DNA of 64,000 nt from Planctomycetota bacterium. GTDB lineage: Bacteria; Planctomycetota; UBA1135. The position numbers and the translations under genes are program-made. Below the pieces are notes generated by a model that had not been told where the DNA came from, searched no databases, and saw only the letters and a list, made by a program, of their open reading frames with translations. The stretch covers positions 40,128 through 104,127 of the forward strand of contig JABHIE010000031.1 of assembly GCA_018671175.1 (NCBI GenBank). Direction: 5' to 3'. Position 1 is the first letter of the stretch, and each line of letters opens with the position of its first letter. Below are positions 48,738-56,777 of the stretch, piece after piece.

Positions 48738-50100
48738 TTCCCCATTTCTTGAGGCGCCTGAAGAGGTCCTCTCCACGATGAACCCGGATGGGTCGCGGAA
48801 GTGGTTATTCCCTCGGCTTTCTAAGGGGCGTTTCTGGCGCCGCCGCCGCTGGGTCGCTTACGCCTTGATGCTTCTCTTTAATGTTTTGCCTTGGCTCAGC
48901 ATGGGGGGGCGCCCACTGGTTCTGCTCGATGTTGTCCATCGCGAATTCACGCTTGCAGGCGTGATGTTTCGGCCGACCGAGACTCTGCTCTTGGTCTTGC
49001 TGTTGCTCGTTATTTTCCTTGGTGTCTTTTTGGTGACCAGTTTGTTTGGCCGAGGTTGGTGTGGTTGGGCATGCCCACAAACGGTTTACATGGAATATCT
49101 ATACCGCCCTATAGAGCGCCTAGCCGAAGGGAAGTCCGCTGCAAGGGGGCAGGTTTCGTTGTGGCGTCGAGTGATTAAATATGTCTTGTTCGGCATCGTA
49201 TCCGTTCATTTGTCTCATATTTTCCTTTCGTATTTTGTAGGGCCAACCACAGTCTTAAGTTGGTCAATGAACTTGCCAACTGAGCATCTGGCGGGCTTCC
49301 TCATCGTCTGGGGGACGGCCGCAATGATGTTCCTCGACTTCGCTTGGTTTCGTGAGCAGATGTGTACTCTGGCCTGCCCGTATGGCCGATTCCAGTCGGT
49401 CTTGCTCGACCGAAATTCACTCATCGTTGGCTACGATGAGTCGCGCGCTGAGCCACGCGGGCGTTTGCGCAAAGGCCAAGAAGCGGCTTCAACGGGTGAT
49501 TGCGTCGATTGTTCGCTTTGCGTGGTGACTTGCCCAACAGGTATTGATATCCGTGATGGCTTGCAAATGGAATGCATCGCGTGTGGTGAGTGCATTGATG
49601 CCTGTGACGCAGTCATGGATAAACTCGATCGGCCTCGTGGGCTGATTCGATATGCATCACAAGAATCATTGAGTGGTGCGCCCACAAAGTGGCTGCGCCC
49701 TCGCACGATGATTTACCCCGTGCTGTTGATTTTCGTCTTGGCCTTACTGCTTCGCGGAGTGGCAGGCAGGCAGTCGGCGATGGTGCAAGACTTACGGTTA
49801 AGTGATTCGCCCTTTATCGTCATGGGCGATCAGCGCGTCCGTAATTTGGTGCGTGTCCGCATAGATAATCGCACGATTGACGAGCGAGATTACACCATCT
49901 CACTCCCAATAAATGTTGAAGCCATCATTCCGCTTAACCCCGTAACGATTGCACCAGGAGAATCAGCAACGGCGTTTTTGCATGTGATTGTCCCGCGTGC
50001 CAATTTTAAGTCAGGGCGCCATGTCGTCGCGATTCAATTTTCCGATGGTGTTGATTTCGATTTCACTCTTGATAAAGTTTTGCTGGGGCCACTTCATTAA
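48730..50100 (+). CDS. ccoG: cbb3 oxidase assembly ferredoxin CcoG
   Basis: 456 residues from ATG 48730; an ORF extension upstream lies inside ccoP. CcoG (RdxA/FixG) is a membrane cupric reductase needed for copper delivery. It has about five membrane helices, CGWACPQTVYMEYLYRPIE, a dicluster ferredoxin site (CVDCSLCVVTCPTGIDIRDG and CIACGECIDACD) and an Ig-like C-terminal domain. It overlaps the ccoP stop by 8 bases. Confidence 0.95.
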   Translation: MSDSPFLEAPEEVLSTMNPDGSRKWLFPRLSKGRFWRRRRWVAYALMLLFNVLPWLSMGGRPLVLLDVVHREFTLAGVMFRPTETLLLVLLLLVIFLGVFLVTSLFGRGWCGWACPQTVYMEYLYRPIERLAEGKSAARGQVSLWRRVIKYVLFGIVSVHLSHIFLSYFVGPTTVLSWSMNLPTEHLAGFLIVWGTAAMMFLDFAWFREQMCTLACPYGRFQSVLLDRNSLIVGYDESRAEPRGRLRKGQEAASTGDCVDCSLCVVTCPTGIDIRDGLQMECIACGECIDACDAVMDKLDRPRGLIRYASQESLSGAPTKWLRPRTMIYPVLLIFVLALLLRGVAGRQSAMVQDLRLSDSPFIVMGDQRVRNLVRVRIDNRTIDERDYTISLPINVEAIIPLNPVTIAPGESATAFLHVIVPRANFKSGRHVVAIQFSDGVDFDFTLDKVLLGPLH

Positions 50101-50102
50101 TC

Positions 50103-50618
50103 ATGTTGCAGCGTTTAATCGCCTCACCCAAATTCTGGATGTCTGTTCCCATCGCGCTATTGACGATGTCCGTCATCATGTGGGGCACGGCCACCTGGAT
50201 TGCCGTCTCCGACGACGCTTCCTATGCAATCGAAAAAGATTATTACCAAAAGGGCCTTGACTGGGATTTACATCTAGCTCAACAAAAAGCAAACGCTGAT
50301 TTGGGGTGGCAATTAGTCCAAACGATTCATCGCTCTAAGCGTGGTGCAGACAACCACCTTGTTGAGGTTGAGCTTCTTGATGCTCAGGGAAAGGCGCTCA
50401 CCGGAGCGAGCATTCACCTTGAGGCTTTCCATGTCGCGCACTCGAAATTCCCTCAAGAAGTTGATTTTAAACCCATCGCCGCATCTGACTCTAACGGCCA
50501 ACAGAGCCGTTTTAAGGCCACTTTACGTCTTCAGCCAGCGGGCCAATGGGAATGGCGCTGGGTCGTACACCGCGATGATGAGCTCTTCACTTTGAAGCGC
50601 CGCACCCTCGTCCAATAA
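50103..50618 (+). CDS. ccoH: cbb3 oxidase assembly protein CcoH/FixH
   Basis: 171 residues. It has one N-terminal membrane helix (FWMSVPIALLTMSVIMWGTA), the ISDDASYAIEKDYYQKGLDW-type block seen in FixH, and a beta-sandwich periplasmic domain. It is required for stable cbb3 assembly. It follows ccoG by 2 bases and precedes the SafE-type gene by 2. Confidence 0.88.
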   Translation: MLQRLIASPKFWMSVPIALLTMSVIMWGTATWIAVSDDASYAIEKDYYQKGLDWDLHLAQQKANADLGWQLVQTIHRSKRGADNHLVEVELLDAQGKALTGASIHLEAFHVAHSKFPQEVDFKPIAASDSNGQQSRFKATLRLQPAGQWEWRWVVHRDDELFTLKRRTLVQ

Positions 50619-50620
50619 CC

Positions 50621-51391
50621 ATGGAACTTCTCTGGGCCGTTCTCGCTACAAGTTTTCTCGGCTCTCTTCATTGCGCCGGGATGTGCGGTGGTGTTGTCGC
50701 TTTTATCGCTGGCTCAAGTCATCGTGGCATGACCCAAATAAGTTACCACTTGGGGCGAGCGATTTCATATTCCACTATGGGCGCCCTCTGCGGTGGGTTG
50801 GGTGGGGTGCTTGATTTAGGTGGTGAGTCGCTCGGCGTTGGGCGCGTGGCGATGACGGCCGCAGGAGTCATCATGATTCTCTATGGCCTTTCGACTTTCC
50901 TCCAAGCGCGGGGGCTTAGCCTTCCTCGCATCCCTTGGTTGAGTTTCCTTGATTCCTGGTTCCAAAAAGGCATGCGGTCAAGCACTCAGCGAGGGCCATG
51001 GGCGCGCGGGCTTTCTATTGGCCTCTTAAGTGTGCTGCTCCCCTGCGGATGGCTTTATGTTTTTGCCGCGACCGCCGCCGCATCCGGTCACCCTTTTGAC
51101 GGCGCCCTGACTATGCTTGTCTTTTGGCTCGGCACGGTTCCGGTGTTAGCCATCCTGGGGGCGAGCATTCAAAAAATCGCGGCACCCATTCGCTCTAAAA
51201 TTCCGACATTAACTTCTCTTTTATTGGTTCTCATTGGCCTGCTGACACTCTCGGGCCGTTTGAGCGTCCCGTCATTTGCTGCTAAGTTTGCTACTCCAAC
51301 TACAGCAGAAGAGGGCATCCGCAAGTTGAGTGCACCTGATGCTGCCGAGCCACCTTGCTGTGCGAGTGAAGAGGCCGCTCCAACCGATTAG
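50621..51391 (+). CDS. TauE/SafE (UreH/DsbD-like) membrane protein in the cco operon
   Basis: 256 residues with six membrane helices. The family motif SLHCAGMCGGVVAF carries two Cys, and the second half has LLPCGWLYVFAATA. Proteins of this kind occupy this place in many cco operons and are thought to serve metal or redox delivery to the oxidase; the precise role is not settled. The Cys-rich tail PPCCASEE may bind copper. It is followed 9 bases later by ccoI. Confidence 0.88.
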   Translation: MELLWAVLATSFLGSLHCAGMCGGVVAFIAGSSHRGMTQISYHLGRAISYSTMGALCGGLGGVLDLGGESLGVGRVAMTAAGVIMILYGLSTFLQARGLSLPRIPWLSFLDSWFQKGMRSSTQRGPWARGLSIGLLSVLLPCGWLYVFAATAAASGHPFDGALTMLVFWLGTVPVLAILGASIQKIAAPIRSKIPTLTSLLLVLIGLLTLSGRLSVPSFAAKFATPTTAEEGIRKLSAPDAAEPPCCASEEAAPTD

Positions 51392-51400
51392 ACTGCGGTT

Positions 51401-53842
51401 GTGAGCCTTACGCCCGCCATCCTTTGCGCCCATTGCGGTTTGCCCGTTCCAGCTGGTTTAGTGGTCGACGGCGATGAGTTGCAGTTTTGTTGCCACGGAT
51501 GCCGCACAGTCTACGAAGCCATTCATGGTGCGGGTCTCGCTGGTTTTTACCAGTTGCGTGAAGGCGATGATTTTCAAGCGGAGAGTGCTCGTACGACGGG
51601 GCGATCATTCGCAGAACTAGATGACCCTGAGTTTTTAGCCGAGCAAGGGCGAACGATTGGTTCCTTGCACGAGATGAGGTTTTATCTTGAGGGCGTCCAC
51701 TGCGCTGCTTGCGTTTGGCTAGTCGAAAAGTTGCCCCGAGTGTTGCCTGGCGTTGTCGAGAGTCGCCTTGACATGGGGCGCTCAGTCGTTTGCATCACTT
51801 GGGATGACCAGCAAGTCGCTTGTTCGGCGATTGCGCAAACGCTCGATCGATTGGGCTATCCACCGCACCCATATCGGGGCGGTGAAGAATTCGAACGCCG
51901 CCGAATCGAAGACCGCCGCTTGTTATTGCGCATTGCGGCTGCGGGCGCACTCGCAGGCAATGTGATGGCGATCGCCTTTGCACTTTACGGCGAAGGTGAT
52001 GGCATGAAAATTCAAGAGGGCTATCGCCAGATGTTTCGCTGGGCCTCTTTGTTGCTTGCGGTGATTGCGGTCTCTTGGCCGGGCGCAACTTTTTTTCGTG
52101 GTGCATTGAGTGCCATCCGCACGCGCACGCCGCACATGGATTTGCCGATTGCTCTCGGACTTGGTGCTGGCCTTTTGGGCGGTGCATTCCATACATTCAC
52201 CGACTCGGGCCATGTCTACTTCGAATCGGTTACCGCCCTCGTTTTCTTTTTGCTCATCGGTCGCTTCTTACAGCAGCGTCAGCAGCGAGCCGCTTGGGAT
52301 GCCTTAGCCCTTCTCTACTCCATCACACCTGGTGCGGCTCGCCTACTCAAAGACGGCAGCATTCAAGAGGTGCCACTTGCCACACTTCAGCCAGGTATGC
52401 AACTTGAAATCCGGGCAGGTGATTCAGTGTCGGCTGATGGCGTGATTGTCGAAGGGGCTTCTGACTTTGATTTGTCGATGTTGACCGGTGAAAGTCAGCC
52501 CGTTTCTTGTCGGGAGGGCGACACCCTTCATGCGGGCACAACGAACTTGCGCGCTCGGGTCATCCTTGAGGTCGTCTCGGCTGGTGCAGATACGCGTGTC
52601 GGACGCTTGATGAAATTAGTCGAGCAATACGCACGCCGCCCTGCTGCCGTCGTGCAGCTCGCCGACCGCATGGCCGGCTGGTTTACGCTTATCGTTTTGT
52701 CTTTGGCTGGGATGTCTTGGTTTTACTGGCATTGGCAAGACCCATCTCAGGCGTTGGGCAATGCTGTTGCACTTTTGATCGTTGCATGCCCCTGCGCTTT
52801 GGGTTTGGCAACGCCTCTGGCACTCGTTGCAGCGGTGGGGCGGGCGGCACGCCAGGGCATCCTGATTAAAGGGGGCGATGCACTTGAGCGCCTATCAAAG
52901 CCTGGCACTTTGCTCTTGGATAAGACGGGGACACTTACGCAAGGTGCCGTTTCGTTAGTGCGCTGGCAGACGATTGATGCCGTGGTCGAACATCAACTCA
53001 AGGCCGACATTCTGGCTATTGAGGCCCATTCAGCGCATTTGTACGCTGAAGCCTTACGGTCGTCTTGGTCGGAAGAGTGCGAATTTTTTCCAACGGCGCG
53101 TGGTGTAAAAGAGATTACGGGGCACGGTATCCGCGGTCGGATCGACAAACGTAGTTTCTTGATTGGCGCCCCAGAATATTTACTGTCGAAGAAGTCATTC
53201 TTTTCGCCAGACATGGAGACAGCTCTTGCAGAAGTTTTGAAACGCGCGCTCACACCCGTCGCCATTGCTCAGGATGGTGTCGTTGTCGCGCTTGCAGGCT
53301 TAGGTGACCCTCTAAAAGCGGATGCCGCGCAAGCCATGCAAAGATTGCGGGACATGGGCTGGAAAATGCGAATCCTTTCTGGCGATCATCCGCAAGTGGC
53401 CGTTGCGATTGGTGCCGAACTTGGCCTGCCTGCGCAAGACTGCCTCGGAGCAATGACTCCCGAAGACAAGTTGAAGGAAGTCGAGCAAACGACAGGGCTC
53501 GTTGTCATGGTTGGCGATGGTGTCAATGATGCCGCTGCGCTGGCCGCCTCTGATGTCGGCATCGCCGTCCATGGCGGGGCGGAAGCTAGTCTTGCAGCAG
53601 CCGATATTTTTCTCAATCGCCCGGGTCTGCATCGTATTGCCGATTTAGCCGAGGGCTCTCAGCGAGTCATGAGGGTCATCCGCCGTAATCTAGCCGTTTC
53701 ATTAGCCTACAATTTAATCGGCGTGAGCTTGGCTTTTGCCGGAGTCTTAACCCCAGTTTGGGCCGCTGTCTTGATGCCGATTTCTTCTTTGACGATTGTC
53801 AGCCTGAGTTGGCGCGCCCGCGTTTTTGAAACTCTAGAATAG
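51401..53842 (+). CDS. ccoI: Copper-exporting P1B ATPase CcoI/FixI for cbb3 assembly
   Basis: 813 residues, from GTG 51401. The order is: N-terminal YHS-like Cys domain (CAHCGLPV, then CCHGCRTVYEA), an HMA domain with GVHCAACVWLVEK, the CPC ion site (IVACPCALGLATPLAL), phosphorylation site DKTGTLTQG, and GDGVNDAAALA. It supplies copper to the periplasmic side for the heme-copper centre. Position between ccoH and ccoS fits FixI rather than a general CopA. Confidence 0.95.
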   Translation: MSLTPAILCAHCGLPVPAGLVVDGDELQFCCHGCRTVYEAIHGAGLAGFYQLREGDDFQAESARTTGRSFAELDDPEFLAEQGRTIGSLHEMRFYLEGVHCAACVWLVEKLPRVLPGVVESRLDMGRSVVCITWDDQQVACSAIAQTLDRLGYPPHPYRGGEEFERRRIEDRRLLLRIAAAGALAGNVMAIAFALYGEGDGMKIQEGYRQMFRWASLLLAVIAVSWPGATFFRGALSAIRTRTPHMDLPIALGLGAGLLGGAFHTFTDSGHVYFESVTALVFFLLIGRFLQQRQQRAAWDALALLYSITPGAARLLKDGSIQEVPLATLQPGMQLEIRAGDSVSADGVIVEGASDFDLSMLTGESQPVSCREGDTLHAGTTNLRARVILEVVSAGADTRVGRLMKLVEQYARRPAAVVQLADRMAGWFTLIVLSLAGMSWFYWHWQDPSQALGNAVALLIVACPCALGLATPLALVAAVGRAARQGILIKGGDALERLSKPGTLLLDKTGTLTQGAVSLVRWQTIDAVVEHQLKADILAIEAHSAHLYAEALRSSWSEECEFFPTARGVKEITGHGIRGRIDKRSFLIGAPEYLLSKKSFFSPDMETALAEVLKRALTPVAIAQDGVVVALAGLGDPLKADAAQAMQRLRDMGWKMRILSGDHPQVAVAIGAELGLPAQDCLGAMTPEDKLKEVEQTTGLVVMVGDGVNDAAALAASDVGIAVHGGAEASLAAADIFLNRPGLHRIADLAEGSQRVMRVIRRNLAVSLAYNLIGVSLAFAGVLTPVWAAVLMPISSLTIVSLSWRARVFETLE

Positions 53843-53846
53843 CCCT

Positions 53847-54011
53847 GTGGATGTCCTCTACATCATCTTTCCTTTAGCCCTGCTCCTGGCTGGCCTTGCC
53901 CTTGCAGGTTTCGCATGGGCCGCCAAACGGGGCCAATTTGATGACCTTGATACGCCTGCGAGTCGAATGCTCCACGACGATTTCGACGAAACGCCGCCCG
54001 AAAAAAGATAA
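53847..54011 (+). CDS. ccoS: cbb3 oxidase maturation protein CcoS/FixS
   Basis: 54 residues from GTG 53847, MDVLYIIFPLALLLAGLALA onwards. One membrane helix is followed by FAWAAKRGQFDDLDTPASRM, the hallmark of CcoS. It is needed to insert heme and copper into CcoN. It begins 4 bases after ccoI and closes the operon. Confidence 0.92.
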   Translation: MDVLYIIFPLALLLAGLALAGFAWAAKRGQFDDLDTPASRMLHDDFDETPPEKR

Positions 54012-54088
54012 TACGGACATTTTATTCTTCCGCTTTCTTGTCCTAGTGGACTGATAATCGAAATCCGTCACCCAAACGAGAGGAAAAA

Positions 54089-54502
54089 ATGACTCACCTA
54101 AGCGATCTTGCCGCCCGTCAAAAACGAGTGGTTTCCATTAGTGACCGCGCCACTGTGCGCGATGCTTGCAAATCAATGGCAGAAGCCAATGTCGGTGCGT
54201 GCGCGATCTTAGACGGCGGCCGCATCGTCGGCTTGTTTACTGAGCGAGATGTGCTGAAACGGGTTTTGTTGAAAAACCTGCACACCGATGATGTCTTAGT
54301 CAAAGATGTGATGACCACCGAAATCGTAACCGCCCAAGATGAAATGACCGCGCGTGAGGCTTTGCATTTGATCACTACGCAAGAAATTCGACATCTGCCG
54401 GTGCTCGACGCAGAGGGTCGCTTAATCGCGGTCTTAAGCATCCGAGATTTAATCCTCGATCAAGTCGATGAAATGAAAGACTACATCGCGCTCGCAGGCT
54501 AG
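54089..54502 (+). CDS. Tandem CBS-domain protein
   Basis: 137 residues made only of two CBS domains (ACAILDGGRIVGLFTERDVL and HLPVLDAEGRLIAVLSIRDL). Such small proteins sense adenine nucleotides or salt and regulate partners. A GAGAGG site lies 5 bases before the ATG, and a GATAAT box about 30 bases further up. No partner is evident from position. Confidence 0.92.
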   Translation: MTHLSDLAARQKRVVSISDRATVRDACKSMAEANVGACAILDGGRIVGLFTERDVLKRVLLKNLHTDDVLVKDVMTTEIVTAQDEMTAREALHLITTQEIRHLPVLDAEGRLIAVLSIRDLILDQVDEMKDYIALAG

Positions 54503-54553
54503 GCGACCGCAGGCGCTTTTAGGGAAATTCACGGAAAACACATAAAGGCGCAT

Positions 54554-54559
54554 TAGAAT
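54554..54559 (+). promoter_or_regulatory. Candidate -10 box of the ArsJ-type gap gene, leaderless spacing
   Basis: TAGAAT ends exactly 6 bases before the ATG at 54566. No ArsR-type operator or arsR gene is evident. Confidence 0.45.
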
Positions 54560-54565
54560 CCGTGC

Positions 54566-55549
54566 ATGACACGAGTAGGAATAAACGGTTTCGGGCGGAT
54601 GGGGCGGCTTGCTTTGCGTGCGGGTTGGGGCCGTAGCGATTTAGAATTTGTTGCCGTTAACGATCCAAGCGCAAGCGAGGCGGATTTTCTGCATTTACTT
54701 GAATTTGATTCCGTGCAAGGTCGGTGGCCTTTGGCTTCTTCGGTCGATTTGTCCTTTACCCAGCACGGCGACCCGGCAGATATTGATTGGGCTGAGTATG
54801 GAGTCGAAGTGGTCCTGGAATGCTCCGGGCAGTTCCGTGATCGCGCGATTGTGCAAAAGCATCTCGACCGTGGGGCGCAGCGCGTGGTGGTCTCGGCGCC
54901 GGTTCCTGGCGACACTCCTGACATCGTGATGGGGGTCAATGATGATGCTTTTGATTTGGCGGCTGAGCCTATCGTGACGGCGGCATCTTGCACCACCAAT
55001 TGCATCGCGCCTGTTGTGCGCGTTTTGCATGATGCTTTTAGGATTGAGCATGGGTTCTTCACGACAATCCATGACCCGACTGCAACGCAAGTGGTGGTCG
55101 ATGGCGCGCACCCTGATTTGCGACGGGCGCGGGCTTCGATGGTGAATTTGGTGCCGACGAGTACAAATTCGGCCGTTGCCGTCACGCGGGTCATCCCTGA
55201 ATTGAGGGGGCGGCTTGATGCAATCGCGGTGCGCGTTCCCGTGATGAATAGTTCGCTTGTTGAGCTCGTCATCACGACGGAAAAGCCACTCACCGTCGAG
55301 CTGGTCAATCACGCTTTGCTGACGGCATCTGAATCACCGCGCCTCGCGGGCATTTTGGGTTATGAGACACGCCCGCTTGTCTCAAGTGATTTCCTAGGCG
55401 ATGCGCGTTCTGGCATTGTTGACGCAGTAAGCACGCGCGTGATGGGCGAACACATGGCGCATGTATTGGTTTGGTATGACAACGAGTGGGGCTACGCCAA
55501 CCGCATGATTGAGCTGACCGAAAAGGTGGGGCGCGCGGCGCGTGCGTGA
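54566..55549 (+). CDS. ArsJ-associated glyceraldehyde-3-phosphate dehydrogenase
   Basis: 327 residues with a GAPDH fold: NAD site GINGFGRMGR, catalytic Cys142 in ASCTTNCIAP and the following His in TTIHDPTATQ, where housekeeping enzymes have TVHxYTxxQ. This variant and its coupling to arsJ identify the arsenate-resistance type. It converts glyceraldehyde 3-phosphate and arsenate to 1-arseno-3-phosphoglycerate, which ArsJ exports. Its stop overlaps the arsJ start by 8 bases. It should not be taken as the glycolytic enzyme. Confidence 0.88.
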   Translation: MTRVGINGFGRMGRLALRAGWGRSDLEFVAVNDPSASEADFLHLLEFDSVQGRWPLASSVDLSFTQHGDPADIDWAEYGVEVVLECSGQFRDRAIVQKHLDRGAQRVVVSAPVPGDTPDIVMGVNDDAFDLAAEPIVTAASCTTNCIAPVVRVLHDAFRIEHGFFTTIHDPTATQVVVDGAHPDLRRARASMVNLVPTSTNSAVAVTRVIPELRGRLDAIAVRVPVMNSSLVELVITTEKPLTVELVNHALLTASESPRLAGILGYETRPLVSSDFLGDARSGIVDAVSTRVMGEHMAHVLVWYDNEWGYANRMIELTEKVGRAARA

Positions 55550-56777
55550 TTACGCAGTCGTTTCGATGGCCTATTGGGCATTTACGCTCACCGATGGGGC
55601 CTTGCGCATGCTTGTGCTTCTGTTCTTGCACGAGCAGGGTTACGGGCCTCTCGCGCTGGCTTCGCTATTTTTGTTTTATGAGTTCTTCGGAATTCTCACG
55701 AATTTCTTTGGTGGTTTACTCGCCACCCAAATCGGGCTAAAGGCGGCTTTAGTCGCTGGCCTGACGCTTCAAATTGTTGCGCTCGTCGCATTGGGTTGGC
55801 AAGCCGCCGCCCTCAGCATCCCATTTGTCATGGTGGCTCAAGCTGCCAGTGGCATCGCGAAAGACCTTGTCAAGATGGCGAGTAAATCCTGGGTTAAGTT
55901 GGCTGTCACCCCAGGAGATGCATCTCGGCTCATGTACTGGGTCTCCGTTTTGACGGGTTCAAAAAATGCACTTAAGGGCTTCGGGTTTTTCTTAGGCGGC
56001 GCTTTGCTCACGGCCGTCGGCTTTGCTCAAGCCAACTTCGGGATGGCCGCCTTCCTCACCTTGGCCACCGTTTTGAGTTTGCTGCTATTGCCGGGCGGTG
56101 CAGGCAAATCTACGGCTAAAGTGAAGGTCAAACAGATGCTCTCGCGAGATACGCGCTTAAACCGTTTATCACTTGCGCGTTTCTTTTTGTTTGGCTCGCG
56201 CGATGCGTGGTTTGTCGTCGCACTTCCCGTTTTTCTGACGGCGACACTAGGTCTAACTCATGCTCAGACGGGCGCTTTTTTGGCGCTTTGGGTTGTGGGC
56301 TACGGCTTTGCTCAAAGTTTGACTCCGCGCGTGCTCAAGACTGCTCAGAGCCCACCCAGTGCAAAAACAGCCGCTCGCTGGACGACATGCCTAGCTCCGA
56401 TTTTGGCTTTATTGCTTATAGCTCTGTGGTATTTGGGTGCCGAGGCTACAGCGCGTTCCATGATTCTCACACTAGCCGGCGGGCTTGGCCTTTTTGGTTT
56501 TGTCTTTGCTATGAACAGTGCCATCCATTCTTTTTTGGTGGTTCACTGGGCACAGCAAGACAAGGTTGCCGCGGATATCGGTTTTTACTATTCCGCCAAC
56601 GCAGCCGGTCGTCTCGTCGGAACGATTTTGTCCGGATGGCTTTTTCAGCTTGCTGGGCAAGGAGTAAACGGGTTGCTACTTTGCCTCTTAGCCTCGTTTG
56701 TTTTTGTTGTAGCCTCGAGCTGCATTCTGTCGCTTTCTACTTTTTCCAAACCTATACTAGACTATGCGAAAAAATAG
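55542..56777 (+). CDS. arsJ: Organoarsenical efflux MFS permease ArsJ
   Basis: 411 residues, 12 membrane helices, major facilitator superfamily. The N-terminal block AYWAFTLTDGALRMLVLLFL and the following YEFFGILTNFFGGLLATQIG are those of ArsJ. It expels 1-arseno-3-phosphoglycerate made by the coupled GAPDH. The GTG start lies inside the end of the previous gene. The end overlaps the beginning of the next gene in another frame, and the next gene has its own -10 box inside arsJ. Confidence 0.88.
   Translation: MRDYAVVSMAYWAFTLTDGALRMLVLLFLHEQGYGPLALASLFLFYEFFGILTNFFGGLLATQIGLKAALVAGLTLQIVALVALGWQAAALSIPFVMVAQAASGIAKDLVKMASKSWVKLAVTPGDASRLMYWVSVLTGSKNALKGFGFFLGGALLTAVGFAQANFGMAAFLTLATVLSLLLLPGGAGKSTAKVKVKQMLSRDTRLNRLSLARFFLFGSRDAWFVVALPVFLTATLGLTHAQTGAFLALWVVGYGFAQSLTPRVLKTAQSPPSAKTAARWTTCLAPILALLLIALWYLGAEATARSMILTLAGGLGLFGFVFAMNSAIHSFLVVHWAQQDKVAADIGFYYSANAAGRLVGTILSGWLFQLAGQGVNGLLLCLLASFVFVVASSCILSLSTFSKPILDYAKK
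56753..56758 (+). promoter_or_regulatory. Candidate -10 box of the large surface protein, leaderless spacing
   Basis: TATACT ends 5 bases before the ATG at 56764, within the end of arsJ. Confidence 0.45.

Noticed and set aside
54566..55549. Housekeeping glycolytic GAPDH
   Set aside because: The variant TTIHDPTATQ motif and the overlap with arsJ fit the arsenate-resistance type better.
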